NCBI GenBank assembly: GCA_037349315.1
Contig: JBAIAC010000033.1
Location: 23,454,001 to 23,518,000 of the forward strand
Source of the DNA: Chelydra serpentina
Taxonomy: Eukaryota; Chordata; Testudines; Chelydridae
Length of the DNA: 64,000 bases
Direction: 5' to 3'
Part shown: positions 49,101 to 61,454 of the stretch, piece after piece
Numbering within the stretch: position 1 is the stretch's first letter
How the letters are laid out: every line of letters begins with the position of its first letter
Position numbers and translations under genes: made by a program
Notes under the pieces: model-generated
Seen by the model: only the letters and a program-made list of their open reading frames with translations
What the model was told of the DNA's origin: nothing
Databases searched by the model: none

Positions 49101-49929
49101 AGTCAAGAATCCTTACCCAATAACACCATTTTACATTCCATTTACATAAAAAATTGAGCAGAATGGCAGGTTTGCTCTTTAGGATTATTTTATGCCTTTT
49201 TGTAAATATTTAACATTAAAATGCAAGATTAGGCTATTAGATTATTTGGTATTTTCTCCCCCTTCCACAATATAATTTTTCCATACCTCATGTTTGCGGC
49301 TTTTGTATGAAAACGATATTACAAATGAGATTCACAATTCAATATGCTCTAATCCATGCATCCTTTATTCCATTACAACCACTGTGTTGCATTCTAGCAA
49401 CAGTACACAAACTGCAATCAACCGCAATCAATTTTTACAACAATCTGAGGCTTACAGTACATTTAAGGCCTTTACATTTGGAAAAAATTAGACCTATATT
49501 AGTAGTGTAACAATTGTAAGTGTCTTGCATTTCTGATGCATATTCTGTGCGATTCCAGTGTCAAAGAATCAAATTACCTCTAAACTAAAAAGATTAGTTC
49601 AATGAAAATGTAGTTACATAAATTCATCAAAACATAAAATGTTAATTTTTTGTCCTGGAAATCTTATAAAATTTTAATAGCAAAATAATATAGGGATAAA
49701 AACATATTTTAACAAAATGTATTCAATCATATACAAACCAGAATTTTGCAGTTTATTGTAATTAGACTTAAATTAAAACTACCAATTAAGAATCTATGCA
49801 CAATGTAAATTCAAATATGTACAGTACTTTTAAAAAGTCTACAGGAATGCTTTACAGAAGGAAATGTTATGGCTCTTATTCAGACCATCTGAATATTAAA
49901 AGGAGTTATCTATTAATGAATTTACACAT
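46101..49929. other. Intergenic stretch with decayed LINE
   Basis: AT-rich DNA between the second CpG island and the 3' end of ABHD17C. A degraded CR1-like segment lies at 47.8-48.95 kb. No gene was recognised. Confidence 0.5.
47800..48950 (+). mobile_element. Old, degraded CR1-like LINE segment
   Basis: TTTTCATTGATGATAGGGAA, GACCACATCTGGACAACTGT, GGATATTGACAAATTTGAGC and a final CTGACCTTTTCTATCTTTAA follow the order of the CR1 3' region, with many indels. No intact frame. Confidence 0.4.
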
Positions 49930-50623
49930 TTATTTTTATTAAACAAAAACAATTTAGTCAATTTTTCCTTAAGAATATTCCAGTTATATTTATACAGAAA
50001 ATGGCTGAGAGGTTGCTACAGAATTTAGCCCCATGTAGTAGTTAATTTTTTTTTCCAGGAAAGAGTAGGACATCTTAAATAATTTACTTGGGAAGATCAG
50101 TAAATTAAATAAAGATCACTAAGAGGAAAGACCTCATCACAATAACTTGCCAGTTACAATACCACAGCTAGAAATTTACAAAGAAAGTACCCCCTTAGAT
50201 TGAACCCATGAACAGATTAAGAACAAGCTGTAGTTCATAACAGTTGTGTTCCAAATACTGAGAACAGTGAAAAAAAGTCTCATAGGACAGAATTATAAAT
50301 GATCAGAAGATAGAGAAAACTAACTTTAGAATATTAATACAGCACTAGATAAAAAGTGTCCCCATATTCAGCTAGTATCCCCTTGTCCTCCAGGGTAATG
50401 AAACTAAAAATCATTGGAGTTACAGTAGTTGACCATATTGTGTGCATTAGTAGAATAATTTTCAGATATAAAAGACAAGTTTCATCAGATGTTTGATTAG
50501 AACACCCTAAAGACAGGTATTTCTTCATAGTATAAAGCTATTACAGCTATCCAGTTAAAGCATGTGCAAAAACAGGTAATTTCTTCCATTCACAGTAACT
50601 GAGGTAAAATCAAGTAGGCTTCT
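49930..50623 (-). other. ABHD17C: Probable ABHD17C 3' untranslated region
   Basis: AT-rich, ORF-free sequence follows the stop codon. The first AATAAA signals on the minus strand are at about 49930-49940 (plus-strand TTTATTTTTATT), with others near 49751 and 49365. Which one is used cannot be decided from sequence. Confidence 0.4.
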
Positions 50624-50843
50624 TCAGGAGTTGGGGAGTTCATGAGATATGAACTGTTTTAGTCTTTCTAGATATTGTGCATAAAGCTCTATGTCATTAT
50701 GCCCAGCCCCTTCTACCCAGAGGGGCTCCACTGCACGTGGACATCGCTCATACATTGCCAGGCCATGGGAGAAATCTATTACCTCATCTTCAGTACCATG
50801 AATTACCAACACAGGAGAGGTTACTTTAGATATCTTGTCAATG
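50624..50843 (-). CDS. ABHD17C: ABHD17C terminal exon
   Basis: The exon starts after a C-rich acceptor ending cccag and ends with TGA at 50624-50626. It encodes [56 protein letters not shown] and ends FISHELPNS. The HELPNS terminus and [12 protein letters not shown] match ABHD17C; ABHD17A and ABHD17B differ at these positions. It carries the catalytic Asp (GTEDEV) and His (GAGHND) of the serine-hydrolase triad. ABHD17 proteins are membrane-associated depalmitoylases acting on palmitoylated proteins such as N-Ras and PSD-95. Confidence 0.95.
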
Positions 50844-52099
50844 CTGGGGGGGGGATGGAAAAGAGAGAGAAGTTACTCAGGCTTTTAGTTTTTACATTTG
50901 TAATACCAAAGAAAACAAAGTTGAATTAATTACTAAACACAATTAAGGAATATTGTATTTTTTTAAAATGGATGCCCCCCACTTGATGCCCCACCGACTT
51001 ATCCACCAAACAGGCACAGGTAACGGTCAGTGCAAACTGCCCTTTTATTGCCATCATGCTACCAATCTCTTCAATGGCAAGAAGTCTGTCCACTCTCCTG
51101 CCTGGTCAAATCTTTGGCTTATTAGTGCCTATCATACCAGCTAGGATGTGGACATCTGTCTAACTCAGAACCAACCTAAGCTCACCAATGCATTCCCACA
51201 GAGGATGAAACTTAAGTCACCATGTCTGAATGTGAACTAGTGACCAGTGTAGCCTACTACTAAACTAAAGACATTCAGATCCCTAATTCATGATGGCCCT
51301 TTGATTGAAAAATCGTTTAAAAAGCATCCTTATCTATGTTATTGACCCCAGAGATTAATCCTTTAAAATAATCTGTATTAATTCATTTTAAGATTAATTT
51401 TAAAATATAATTTTCTCTATTTACATTGGCTGTTTTCATTTTGCATTCCAACACGCATCATGAAAAAAAGAATAGGGTTATGCTACAATTATACTACATT
51501 TTTAGTTAGTCATTTTCACTTCCAGATTCTCATATGCACTAGCACAATACTGCAATGTTAGGATAGAAAACATTAAAGGGACATATTTAACTGCAAACCA
51601 ACAACAACAATTTAAAAAAAAATCTTACACAGGATCTGTTTCATAGAAACATTTATGTGCAGTTTGGGTTTTGAAAAGGCGTATTTTTCACAACCTAAAT
51701 TTGGGGAAAATTTGACCGTAAAGTAAACATTCACCTTAGATGCAAGTTTCCTTTAGCAGTATAGTATTTCTATTGGACTTTTTGTTTTTGGGAGAGCAGG
51801 GTGGGAGGAAAGGAGAATGATTAAGCTATTACAGTATCTATAGTTCTCACCACCCTATTTTCTAAACTCCAATATATCATATTTAGACAACAATTTACAT
51901 ATAGAATTATTTGTTGCTTCCCTGTCAAGTACTAGAGTGAACTAAATATACTATACTTTTCATAATAGGTAAATACATCTGAATCTAAAAATATTTGATG
52001 GGTATGAACACCAAGGAAAGAAAGGAACTATTTAGGATGGTACAAGGGGATAGAACTAGAAATAAGGAGATGAAATTAGGAAAAGGAAGAGTTGGCTTG

Positions 52100-52285
52100 C
52101 TTATAAGCAAGTTTTCTGAACAGTGATATCTATTACACTGTGGAACAGTTCCCCAAGTGGTGAGAACTTCATCGCTTTGGACATCTGAAATAAGACATCA
52201 GAACGTCTATTGTAGTGAACAATCCTGAACTGACAGAATAACTAGACTAGATAACTTTTTCCCACCTCTAATTTCTATGATTGGT
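52100..52285 (+). mobile_element. Old CR1-like 3' end
   Basis: CTGTGGAACAGTTCCCCAAG, AACTTCATCGCTTTGGACAT and CTAGACTAGATAACTTTTTC, then TAATTTCTATGATTGG, parallel the CR1 3' end in order and spacing. Confidence 0.4.
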
Positions 52286-53426
52286 TAAATAAAGTTGAAC
52301 AATAACTAAAGGGAGTCAGGATTTTGCTACTCCCAGAAGAAGTGAAGGAAGTGAAACATTTAGATGTGAAAGTGACTACACAAAAGTGAAGCTGTATCTA
52401 TCCAGTCACTCAAAATGAGTAAATACCAAAAATATAGCCACGCCAATGTGACAATTTACAAATAAATACAACATTTTGAAAATACAGATAATTCAATTCA
52501 AAAATTTAAATGTGAACTGGAACAGAGAATGTCACATGTGTAAAAGCTCAGCATTTGGTGTACTGTGGGATTCTAGGTAACAGCTATTGCTAAACAAACA
52601 TTTTGGTCTCTCTACATCTCAGTATCTCTTCAAAACAGATTGTACAAGCTTAAAACAGTAAAAAGTTAAGTTTTTTTATTTTGAAATTAGATTCTAGGCA
52701 GGAAAACATTAAATATGGACTAGTCAGTTTTAGCTTTTTTCATGTGGAATACAGATACACAAAAGGCTTTTTATATATATCACTCTTATTAGCTAGCTAC
52801 TGTTTTTAATATATATTAGAAAGCTGGGAAATCACCATCATTGCAGCATTCAGGTAACTAGCTTAATAGTCTGTGAATACAGATGATGAATTGTCATTAA
52901 AGGAAAAAATTTTGTATTTTGCAAAAAATTGGAAAGCATCCCATTGCCAACTCAGCTACTTGTAAAGCAGTATTTAAACTACACATTAGCCTACTTGGTA
53001 TTCTCAGCCACACCACTCTGCAGCTAGGAAATCTACAGAGACTACATTCTCATGGGGTCCCAACATAAAACACACATTTCTAACAGCAATTCTCCAAAAG
53101 TGTATATAAACATTGTTTCCTACAGTGAAGGCAGACAGCTGAGCTGTACACATTAATGAAAATACACAAATGTTTATTTCCCTTGTTTTAAGTGAAGTCA
53201 GTCAGACCAATGAACGGATCAGTAGAAGATTAATAAAAAATACCGTACAATATCTCTGCTGTCAAGCTTTAAACATCCCTTCCCCCACACACACTTATTT
53301 ATTTTTTAAACTGTTTGACTTGGCTCATTTAATCTAATCACCGCTACACAATCTTGTGAATAAAGTAATTAAAAACCTTAGCCTTTTCTCCTCTAGAAGT
53401 AATAATTTTAATCATAAATATTAGAT

Positions 53427-54473
53427 CAGGGGTCTCAAACACACGGCCCACAGTCCGGACTATGGCCCACCATAGGTGCCGACTCCGTGGGTGCTCCGGG
53501 GCTGGAGCACCCATGGGGAAAAATTAGTGGGTGCTCTGCACCCACTGGCAGCCAAGCTCCCCTCCCCCGCACAGCGCACCGCGTCCCCGCTCCTCCGCCT
53601 ACCTCCCAGCGCTTCCCGCCACCAAACACCTGTTTGGCGGTGCTTAGGACTTTCCAGGAGGGAAGTGGGGAGGAGCGGGGATGCGGTGCACTCGGGGGAG
53701 GAGGCGGAGCCAGGGCGGGGATTTGGGGAAGGGGTTGGAATAGGGGTAGGGAGGGGGCAGGGACTTTGGGGAAGGGATTGGAATGGGGGTGGGGAAGGGG
53801 AAGAGAGGTAAAATATAAATTAATGGAGCCTTGCAGCACAGCTACATTTAGCGTTTCTTCAGCGGTAATTTGGTGGGGGGAGGGGGAGCCGTAAAGAATA
53901 CAATTTGCACTGATGTCTTTGAGCTACTCATTGGGGAGGAGATTCTTGGGGCAGGGGTATGAAGGAGGTAAATGGACTTATTCTTGTGAATGATGTTAGT
54001 TACTTTAAATCTGTCTGTTCTGTGGCACAGGACAGGAGCTTTCTTCTTTATGCATGACTCAATTCTTTTCTTCCCCCATGTCAGTGAGTTTCCCTCATTC
54101 TGTCTCTTCCCATTCTCCCAGTCACTTGCATTCTCTTTTTGATTCCTCTTCCAGTCACTTACTTTTCAAATCCTGTGGTCTGGTTCTCAGGGCCATTTCC
54201 AACAAGGCCTCAAGTGAGAGAGAGAGGCAATTTTAGACCTTAGGGCTAAACATGAACACTGCATACAGCTGGGCACATCATCGGCTGGTGTAAATTGTCA
54301 GAGTTCAGTGGAAGTCAGTGGAGCTATGGCAATTTACACCAGCTGAGGATCTGCCCCAGCATTTCTATTCTGTAGGGTTATTATAACGTATGTAAGGTTT
54401 CAGTGATGCGGCCCTCGGGCCAATGTACTAGTCCTCATGTGGCCCTCGTGGTAATTTGAGTTTGAGATCCCTG
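53427..54473. mobile_element. Composite hAT element with exact 8-bp duplication
   Basis: Ends CAGGGGTCTCAAAC and GTTTGAGATCCCTG are inverted repeats. TATTAGAT is duplicated at 53419-53426 and 54474-54481. The ends carry CACGGCCCACAG and GATGCGGCCCTCGGGCC. Between about 53.47 and 53.81 kb sits a GC-rich block (TAGGTGCCGACTCCGTGGGT...) that looks like a second, nested element. ORFs in it are not genes. Confidence 0.75.
54270..54355. repeat. Hairpin repeat (GGGCCAGATCCTCA... family)
   Basis: GGCTGGTGTAAATTGTCAGA pairs with GGCAATTTACACCAGC, ending GAGGATCTGCCCC. It lies inside the composite hAT at 53427-54473, so the two are nested. Confidence 0.5.
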
Positions 54474-54829
54474 TATTAGATATTTAAAAACTTTAAGAGA
54501 AGAACAATGCACAAGTTTGAGAGCAAGATCTTTTAAACTACTAATACACCCTCATGAATTCACATTTTAAGTCGCTGAGAAATGTACTAAGGATGATGAC
54601 TTCACCCAAAAAATGTAGCGCTATAAGCTTGAAGATCATATATTTTAAGCAGCAGTTGTCTCACTAGCTACTCTGTCTTCCTAAAACGCTCTCTTTAAAT
54701 GTTAGCTGTTACAATCAAGTTAAGATAAAACGTAACAAATAGAATGAATTCCACTGCTATATCCTAGCTACAAAGGGTCCACCTATATGGTGAACCCCCC
54801 TCCCTCCATCCCTGTAGTGAGCCTGGACC

Positions 54830-55060
54830 AATGCCACAGGGCTAAAAATAGCAGTGTAGACATTCCGGCTGGGGCTGGAGCCTGGGCTCTGAGACCCACC
54901 CCCTTTGCCGGGTTTCAGAGCCTGAGTGAGAAGGTGTACACTGCCAATTTTAGCACCATAGCATGAGCCCTGCAAGACCAAGTCATTGACCTGGGCTCCG
55001 AGACTCACTGTCCCGTTTTTTGTTTTTTTTTTGGCAGTGTGGATATACCCAAAGTCTGCA
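54830..55060. mobile_element. Degraded MITE of the TATGTCTACAC group
   Basis: It contains GCAGTGTAGACATTCCGG on the left and GGCAGTGTGGATATACCC on the right, around an interior with mirrored GGGCTCTGAGACCC / GGGCTCCGAGACTC motifs. Confidence 0.4.
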
Positions 55061-55561
55061 GCAAGTCACAGAGCTCAACTCTGCACAAGACTTCATGGAG
55101 TCTGCTCGTCTTCTCCCTTCCCTGGCTACAACTACTTGGGGCATTTTTTCCTCTCAGAATTTTGCATGCATCATTGTCAGAAGATCAGTATCACCAGCAT
55201 TGGATGACAGTCTCAGAAGACAATGCTACTATATAGGACTTCTATGCTCAAATGAGGAACCTCTCTCTGGAAAAAGTTGCATGGAATACTTAATAGCAGA
55301 CATTCAACTAACTAGAGAATCAGGGATGGCTTCTGTAGCTGCAAAGTACACTTTGCAGCATAGTGTCATATCTCTTCATGTAGTAAAATGTTAAACTTTA
55401 CTGCTTCCACCAAATGGCCTTGTACAGCTCAGATTTAGACAAGGATTAGAACTATTTGTACGTGAGATGCCTCCTAGAGAAATCAAACAAGAATCTGGTG
55501 CTGATTACTCAAAGCAAATTTGACTACTCAGTTAACAGTCACTGCAGCAGGTGGTTTAAAA

Positions 55562-55944
55562 CCGTAGTTCTCAACCTGGGGTAAGCATACCCCTGGGGGT
55601 ACGCACAGGTCTTCCATGGGGTACATCAACTTATCTAGATATTTGCCTAGTTTTACAATAGGCTACATAAAAAGCACTAGTAAAATCAGTACAAACTAAA
55701 ATTTCATACGACTTGTTTATTCTGTTCTAGATACTATACACTGAAATGCAAGTCCAATATATTCTGATTGATTTATTGTATAATCATGTGGTAAAAATCA
55801 GAAAGCAAGCAAGTTTTCAGTAACAAATTTTTATGTCTGATTTTGTAAGCAAGTAGTTTTTGTAAGTGAGATGAAATTTGGGGTACTCAAGATAAATCAG
55901 ACTCCTAAAGGGGTACAGTAGTCTGGAAAGGTTGAGAGCCATTA
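55562..55944. mobile_element. hAT element with GTTCTCAACC ends
   Basis: It starts CCGTAGTTCTCAACCTGGGG and ends GGAAAGGTTGAGAGCC, imperfect inverted repeats. GGGGTACGCACAGG and GGGGTACAGTAG motifs lie near the ends. No clear duplication, so it is old. Confidence 0.55.
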
Positions 55945-56629
55945 GTTTAAGATATTTTCTTACACTTACAGTTTTACTACACTTTTAAAGATGTATCAAA
56001 ATGTTGTAATATGTACTGGTTTCTTAATGCAATTTTCAGATGCAAAATAGATAAAGTGTGTTCATTAGTATGAAGTTTTAATTATTAAAGAAATAGGAGT
56101 TAAAATAAATGACATCTGGCTTCTTTGTCACAGTAGCCCCACAAAATTGATTCTTCGAGGTTCCATTGTGTGGAATTTGGGCCTCCACCTTTCTCCCTCA
56201 CTCAGAAAAAAAGAATGATTGTGCTCTGGAAGATGCAGTTTCTGCTTTGAACATGGAATCCTTGTGGACATCCCACTTACAAACATTTGTAAGTGTTGCA
56301 AAAACCACTGCAACACTAAAGGGTCCTCTCTGGTCGCTGATTTTCACTCTTAGGATGTAAATCTCACTTGCTTTTACAACTCAGTGTTTGATACAATTTA
56401 GGATTCCTGGAACAGCTGTTAGCATCCAAATGTTTTGGTCTCTCTTTATCTCTTAGTGCCTCCTTAAAACAGAATGTAAAAGCCTAAACAACAGAGACAG
56501 GTGTATTTGTTATCCTGAAACTAATCATGTTTAACTTTCAAGGTGGCATTTTAAAGATGTTAAGCTCATTTTAAAGATGACAACTGAACTGCTGCTACAT
56601 ATCTTATCAACTGATCTTAGGTGCACCCC

Positions 56630-56812
56630 ATTATGGTGGTATCTGAGCATCTCCATCTTAATGCCTTTATCCTCTCAACACCTTTGTGAGACAAGGAGGT
56701 ATTTTACAGATGGGGAACTGAGGCAGAGAGACTCGCAGGAAGCCTGTGGCAGAGCAGGCCACAGAGTCCTAGGCTAGCGCCCTAACCACTGCACAATCCT
56801 TCCTCTCATCCT
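56630..56812 (+). repeat. MIR-like SINE
   Basis: GTATTTTACAGATGGGGAAC, TGAGGCAGAGAGACTC, CACAGAGTCCTAGGCTAGCG then CCCTAACCACTGCACAATCC is a MIR-like 3' half with a tRNA-like end. Confidence 0.6.
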
Positions 56813-57314
56813 TTATGCACTAGCAGACGTTATCCAGCACTTTTAGTCTACTGTTTTTGTAGAGCAGTATCAGCAGTTAACAAGAAGCCAAAAATTCTTT
56901 CTACGTATATTTGTTGACACCATGTACCTTTTCAATCAGAGTTAGCTGAGCAATGTACACTTCTAAAGGGTGTTAATTTCTAGCTAAAAGCCCTTGACAG
57001 CGCAACCATAGCTAACAGTTACCAGTCCAAATGTAACATACAATGGATTGGTGGACTGTGTACGAGCATTACAAATTGACATGATAAATAGCTATAAAAA
57101 TTGTAGGGTTTTCTTTATTTGCTTATTTAGCAAACTAGCATACTAGTTTGAGACTACAAGCTACTCAGTGGCAATGAATATATTTATTATCTGTTTTGAT
57201 TTATAAGATGTGCCTGTCCAAAACTCAAGATGCTCACAATACAAATAAAAGAACACAGTATAGAAAAGTTTAAGGTGGCCATAGAACAATCCCTCCAGCA
57301 ATATTTGCACATAC

Positions 57315-57494
57315 CTTGGGAAAGCATCAAAGCAATATGTTTTCCTGGTGTCAGGAAAAGCTACCCGTAATCCAGACATCAAAGGAGAATGAAGGATTAC
57401 AGCTGCACACTCATACCGAGATGCCAGGTCCACTGTCGGGACAGTTCCAATACTCTGACCATAGAGAATTATGTTCTCGGGACTCACACCATAC
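57315..57494 (-). CDS. ABHD17C: ABHD17C middle exon with nucleophile elbow
   Basis: 180 nt, acceptor ctctttgcag and donor CCAAG|gtatgt. It encodes [40 protein letters not shown] and [18 protein letters not shown] is the nucleophile elbow with the catalytic serine. Phases (1 nt, 59 codons, 2 nt) join perfectly to the terminal exon across a 6.5-kb intron. As in human there should be one more coding exon with the cysteine-rich palmitoylated N terminus. It is not seen before position 64000, so it lies off the right edge. Confidence 0.96.
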
Positions 57495-59184
57495 CTGCAA
57501 AGAGAATTAGAAAATATATTGCTTAATTTTTATTTTTTTTTACAACCTAGATCAAATGAAGAACAGTGACACGGACAAAACACACGTTCTACCCACTGCA
57601 GCTCTCCAAAATCTACTCCCAGTATATAGGAAAGTATCAAGTCTGTATGTAATAGCAGAGTAAATCATTATTGAAATATTAGGTAGTAATTAGAACACCT
57701 CCAGGATTATCGGCATGCTTGTTACTCTGAACCATACTTGTGAATGTTCAGGAATCGAAGTTATCTTTCACAACACAGTGCAGTAAACTGTGTTTGACAC
57801 TGAAAAAAGCAATCTTACAGGAATTGCTATCTTAACGCTGACACTCAGTCTCCTGTTTAAAAAAAAACCCTGTTTTATAAAAACAGTCAGATTCAACTCA
57901 AGAGGAGATATAATCACGATCAGATTAACTGGGAATTAAGTACAATTGCCTTATTTACATATTTAGTAAATGTAAGATGGATGGATCTTAGTTATTCCCA
58001 TCCAGTCTGCTAGCATCCTAGTTGGTGTGCTGTATAGTTTTCAGACCCTCCTTTACTTATAGCTCAAGTTACAGACTGATGTTTAGTAATCTGCTGCCAC
58101 AAATCATCACTAATATCACAATCTTAGATACTCAGAAATATCAGAAAGTTGGTTTAAAATATGAAATTACTTTCCAGGGTTATCTAAAGTTTTTAGGATA
58201 AACAATATTTGGTCACCACAATATTTAAAACACAAATTATAGTTGCTGTTTTGAGAGGCACAGGATATTACCCACAGATCCTCAATGTCCAGCACACTTT
58301 ATTACAAGTGGCACAAAGAAACAATTCCCCCCAGGGCCCTCTCTGCCAGCCAGGGAAAATTTGCCCCAAATGAGCTTTACGTCTTGAAAGACATCAGACT
58401 CTGGCTGTGACAGACCACTAAGAGGATATTCACTCCAGGGACAAATTTTTTATTATAGTTGCTTACTCATATTGCAGTAATGTTACACTATGTTAAGCAT
58501 TGTACAAACATCTGGGAAGGCGGAGTCAGTGTCTCAAAGAGACTACAATCCAAATAAATCTTGCTCTATTATAAAATTAAGTATCAGACTGTAACCTGTT
58601 CTAGGATGATTAGTACTGTGTTCCCGCTTCTCAGTAACTTTTCTTCCCTATTCCTTTTGCTGCTGCCGGGTTTCTGGTAAAGCAGCCAGTCATGTGTGCA
58701 CCAGGCTGCTATCCATTTCATATCCAAAGGGACTGAAAACCTGCCCCCATACCACCTGGTGGAATCCCAGCTGTAGGTTCTGACTTCCAGTGTCATGGCA
58801 ATGGCAGTACTAGTGACAACGGGGCCCATCATCACTGAAAAATGCACTCTTACAAACAGATTTAAAATATTTCCTACCGGAAATGTGCATTCTTGCACAG
58901 GAAGGGAATCCGAGGAGTGAAATCCTGGCCCCACTGACTTAAATGGGGGCTGGATTTCTCTCCAGAAGTCATTTGAAAAGAATCTGCACTCACTTCATGG
59001 TACAGGGCAGCCGAGAGATTTGGAAGCAGTGCACCCACCTATGCTGATCCATCCACCAGCCATTTCACTCTGTTATCCAGAGAGATGGGTGCAGTAGGAG
59101 CAGAGACCACCACAATCTAAAAGTTGCAGCAGCAGTCACTATGTGGTGTGGGTAAGGGTGTGTGTGTGGAGCATTCCACAGATT

Positions 59185-59330
59185 ATTAATTCTGCAGTAG
59201 GGCCTAGAGGCACCAGTCAGGCATCCACTGTGCTAGACACTGTACAGAAATACAGCGAAGAGATGTCCCTCTTCCAAAAACTTTACAATCTAAGCAGATG
59301 TGAAGACAACAGCAGGTAGATGAAGAGGAA
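59185..59330 (+). repeat. Ancient dispersed repeat (CATTGTGCTAGGCGCTGTACA type)
   Basis: GGGCCTAGAGGCACCAGTCA, CCACTGTGCTAGACACTGTA then CTTTACAATCTAAGCAGATG. Related, more decayed pieces lie at 40440-40520 and 58485-58560. An old repeat shared widely among amniotes. Confidence 0.45.
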
Positions 59331-60791
59331 GCACAATGCAACAGTGATCTGCTCCCTAGAGTGTGAGCTTTGTAACCCTGTCTTTGCCCAGAGGCTAGGA
59401 TTTTCCCCTTTCGCTCATTTTCACCATTTTTGGTTTTATTGTGTTTCTGTGAGTGGTTTATGTAATCTGTGTTGTCAGCAAAGCTCATAGCTACCACAGT
59501 GATAGACCCTCTAGAAACAAAAAAGTTAAGTCACAATCTGCATGTCTCAGGAAGCAAATCAGTTAAAGTAGGATGCCATGTGAAGTACATTGGGGATTTC
59601 TACATTGCCATCAGCACTGTTTCACTGACTAAGTATCAGAGCCATTAAAAGTTTAGTTTCGATTATTCGTAGCTGTGAAGTGGCATTTTTGCTATATTTG
59701 TCTTTAAAGAATTAAGACACTAATATTGTCCTTTAAGGTATACAGTGCAACGTTCTGAAACATGCACTGAGTCAAGTGACAAGGGTGTAACTAGTACCAG
59801 AATTAACAGTGACACAAAGCAGGAAGGGCAACTAAACATTGTTTTAGTTACGTAGTTGTCATTTCTACATCACTTCTAGCTAATCAGCATCAAGCAATTA
59901 GATAGTGGAAGTTCCTATAACTAGTTTCAGTTATCTTTCCCTTTGCCCTTGTTCCTTTTGATCAGAAGAGTGCCACATCTCTCAAATTCACCTCAAAACA
60001 GCAGAACAAAACACTCATGTTTATATTTTACACATTTACTGCAGGGCCAAAGGATGCTTGATGATTCAAGAGCAAGGTCCACGAACAGGTGAAACAGAAT
60101 CTAAACACCTGCAGTTTTCAGTTTTGATTGGTGATGTCTCACTCCGCTCCTTAAAACATTACACATTTTATAAGAAGGGAGCAGTCAGGTGGAAAGTGAA
60201 ACACAGGAGAGGACATGCACGGGTGGAAAGAGAGCAGAGGGAGTAGAACCTGAAGTCAAGAAGAGAAGAAAGGAAGAGCGAGAAAAACAACCTGGCAAGA
60301 AAGAGTGCAGCGGGGAAGGGGAGAAAGCTAAAAAAAAATAATCATATTTTGAAAAGACTAATTCTTTTCCTCAGGATTCTGTCACCGCTCATTTTCCTTC
60401 TTACAGGAAGAATGTCAGTCCACCACCTAAGGAGAGGCTTCTAAAAATATCCTCCATGAAATAAATGAGCTTTGGTCTCTGTGCAAACAAAAGTTCAAGT
60501 GACTGAATGGAAGACCCAAGTTAAAATTTGTGGGTATGCAACTGTGTTGCTCCTACAGAGCTCAGGGGAACAGTGCAAGTTGGAGAAAGGAGCAAATCTT
60601 AAAGCATCTACAAAAGTTATATAGGCACAAGGAAGACTACAATATAGCCTCACAGACAAAACAAGGAGACCACGTCTTTTACTTTAAAAATGGTCAACAG
60701 CTGCAAAACATAGCACGTTTCTGCAAGAGAAAAAACAAACACTCGGGTTTTTTTGATTGACGCCACTCATAGGTGGAAAGGTTCGCAAGTA

Positions 60792-60972
60792 CACCGGACC
60801 CTCGCTAAAACACGGGGTTCGGGATCCATGCGCCGTACCGCGTTAACGAGGGGGGAGGGGGCGCCTTACCATGGATTCCAATTAAAGTAATTTATTTTGG
60901 GATCCATGGTCCCGACCGCGCTATTTCCGAACAGGCGCTATGCAGACGCGCGTTCTAGCAGGGGGTCTCCTG
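60792..60972. mobile_element. pogo/Tigger-like MITE
   Basis: 181 bp flanked by TA. The left end CACCGGACCCTCGCTAAAAC pairs with the inverse of the right end (CAGGAGACCCCCTGCTAGAA read inward). The interior is CpG-rich with GCGCCGTACCGCGTTAACG. The TA duplication and end type suggest Tc1/mariner-pogo (Tigger). Confidence 0.55.
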
Positions 60973-61001
60973 TATTTGAAATCACAATACACCCACTACA
61001 G

Positions 61002-61449
61002 CAGGAGTGGCAAACCTGCGGCTCCGGAGCCACATGTGGCTCCTCAGAAGTTAATCTGCGGCTCCTTGTCTAGGCACCGACTCTAGAGCTGGAGCTACAG
61101 GTGCCAGCTTTCCAATGTGCCGGGGGGGGGGGCGGGGGGAGGTGTGCTCACTGCTCAACCCCTGCTTCTGCCACACCTGCTCCCACTCCACCCCTTCCTG
61201 CCCCCTTCCCTGAGTCTGCCATGCCCTCGCTTCTCCCCCCATTTCCCTCCCCCCACCCGCCTCCTGCACGCAACGAAACAGCTGATTGGGAAGTGTGGAG
61301 AGGGAGGGGGAGGGCGCTGATCGACGGCGAGGGAGGTGCTGGGAGGGGCAAGAGCGGAGGAGCTAATCGTGGGCTGCTGACATATTACTGTTCCTCTTTG
61401 GCAATGTCCACTGGTGAATTCTGGCTCCTTCTCAGGCTGGCCACCCCTG
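61002..61449. mobile_element. hAT element with exact 8-bp duplication
   Basis: Ends CAGGAGTGGCAAACCTG and CAGGCTGGCCACCCCTG are inverted repeats. CACTACAG is duplicated at 60994-61001 and 61450-61457. Inside, from about 61071, is a GC-rich block (GGCACCGACTCTAGAGCTGG) related to the one nested in the element at 53427. Confidence 0.75.
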
Positions 61450-61454
61450 CACTA

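Larger units (their letters stand above)
50844..57314. other. ABHD17C: ABHD17C intron 2
   Basis: 6.5 kb containing an old CR1 end (52.1-52.3 kb), a composite hAT element (53427-54473), a TATGTCTACAC-type element (about 54.8-55.05 kb), a GTTCTCAACC hAT (55.56-55.94 kb) and a MIR-like SINE (56.6-56.8 kb). No coding exon was seen. Confidence 0.6.

Noticed and set aside
53435..53894. ORFs of 111-135 codons
   Set aside because: They lie in the GC-rich insert of the composite hAT at 53427-54473.
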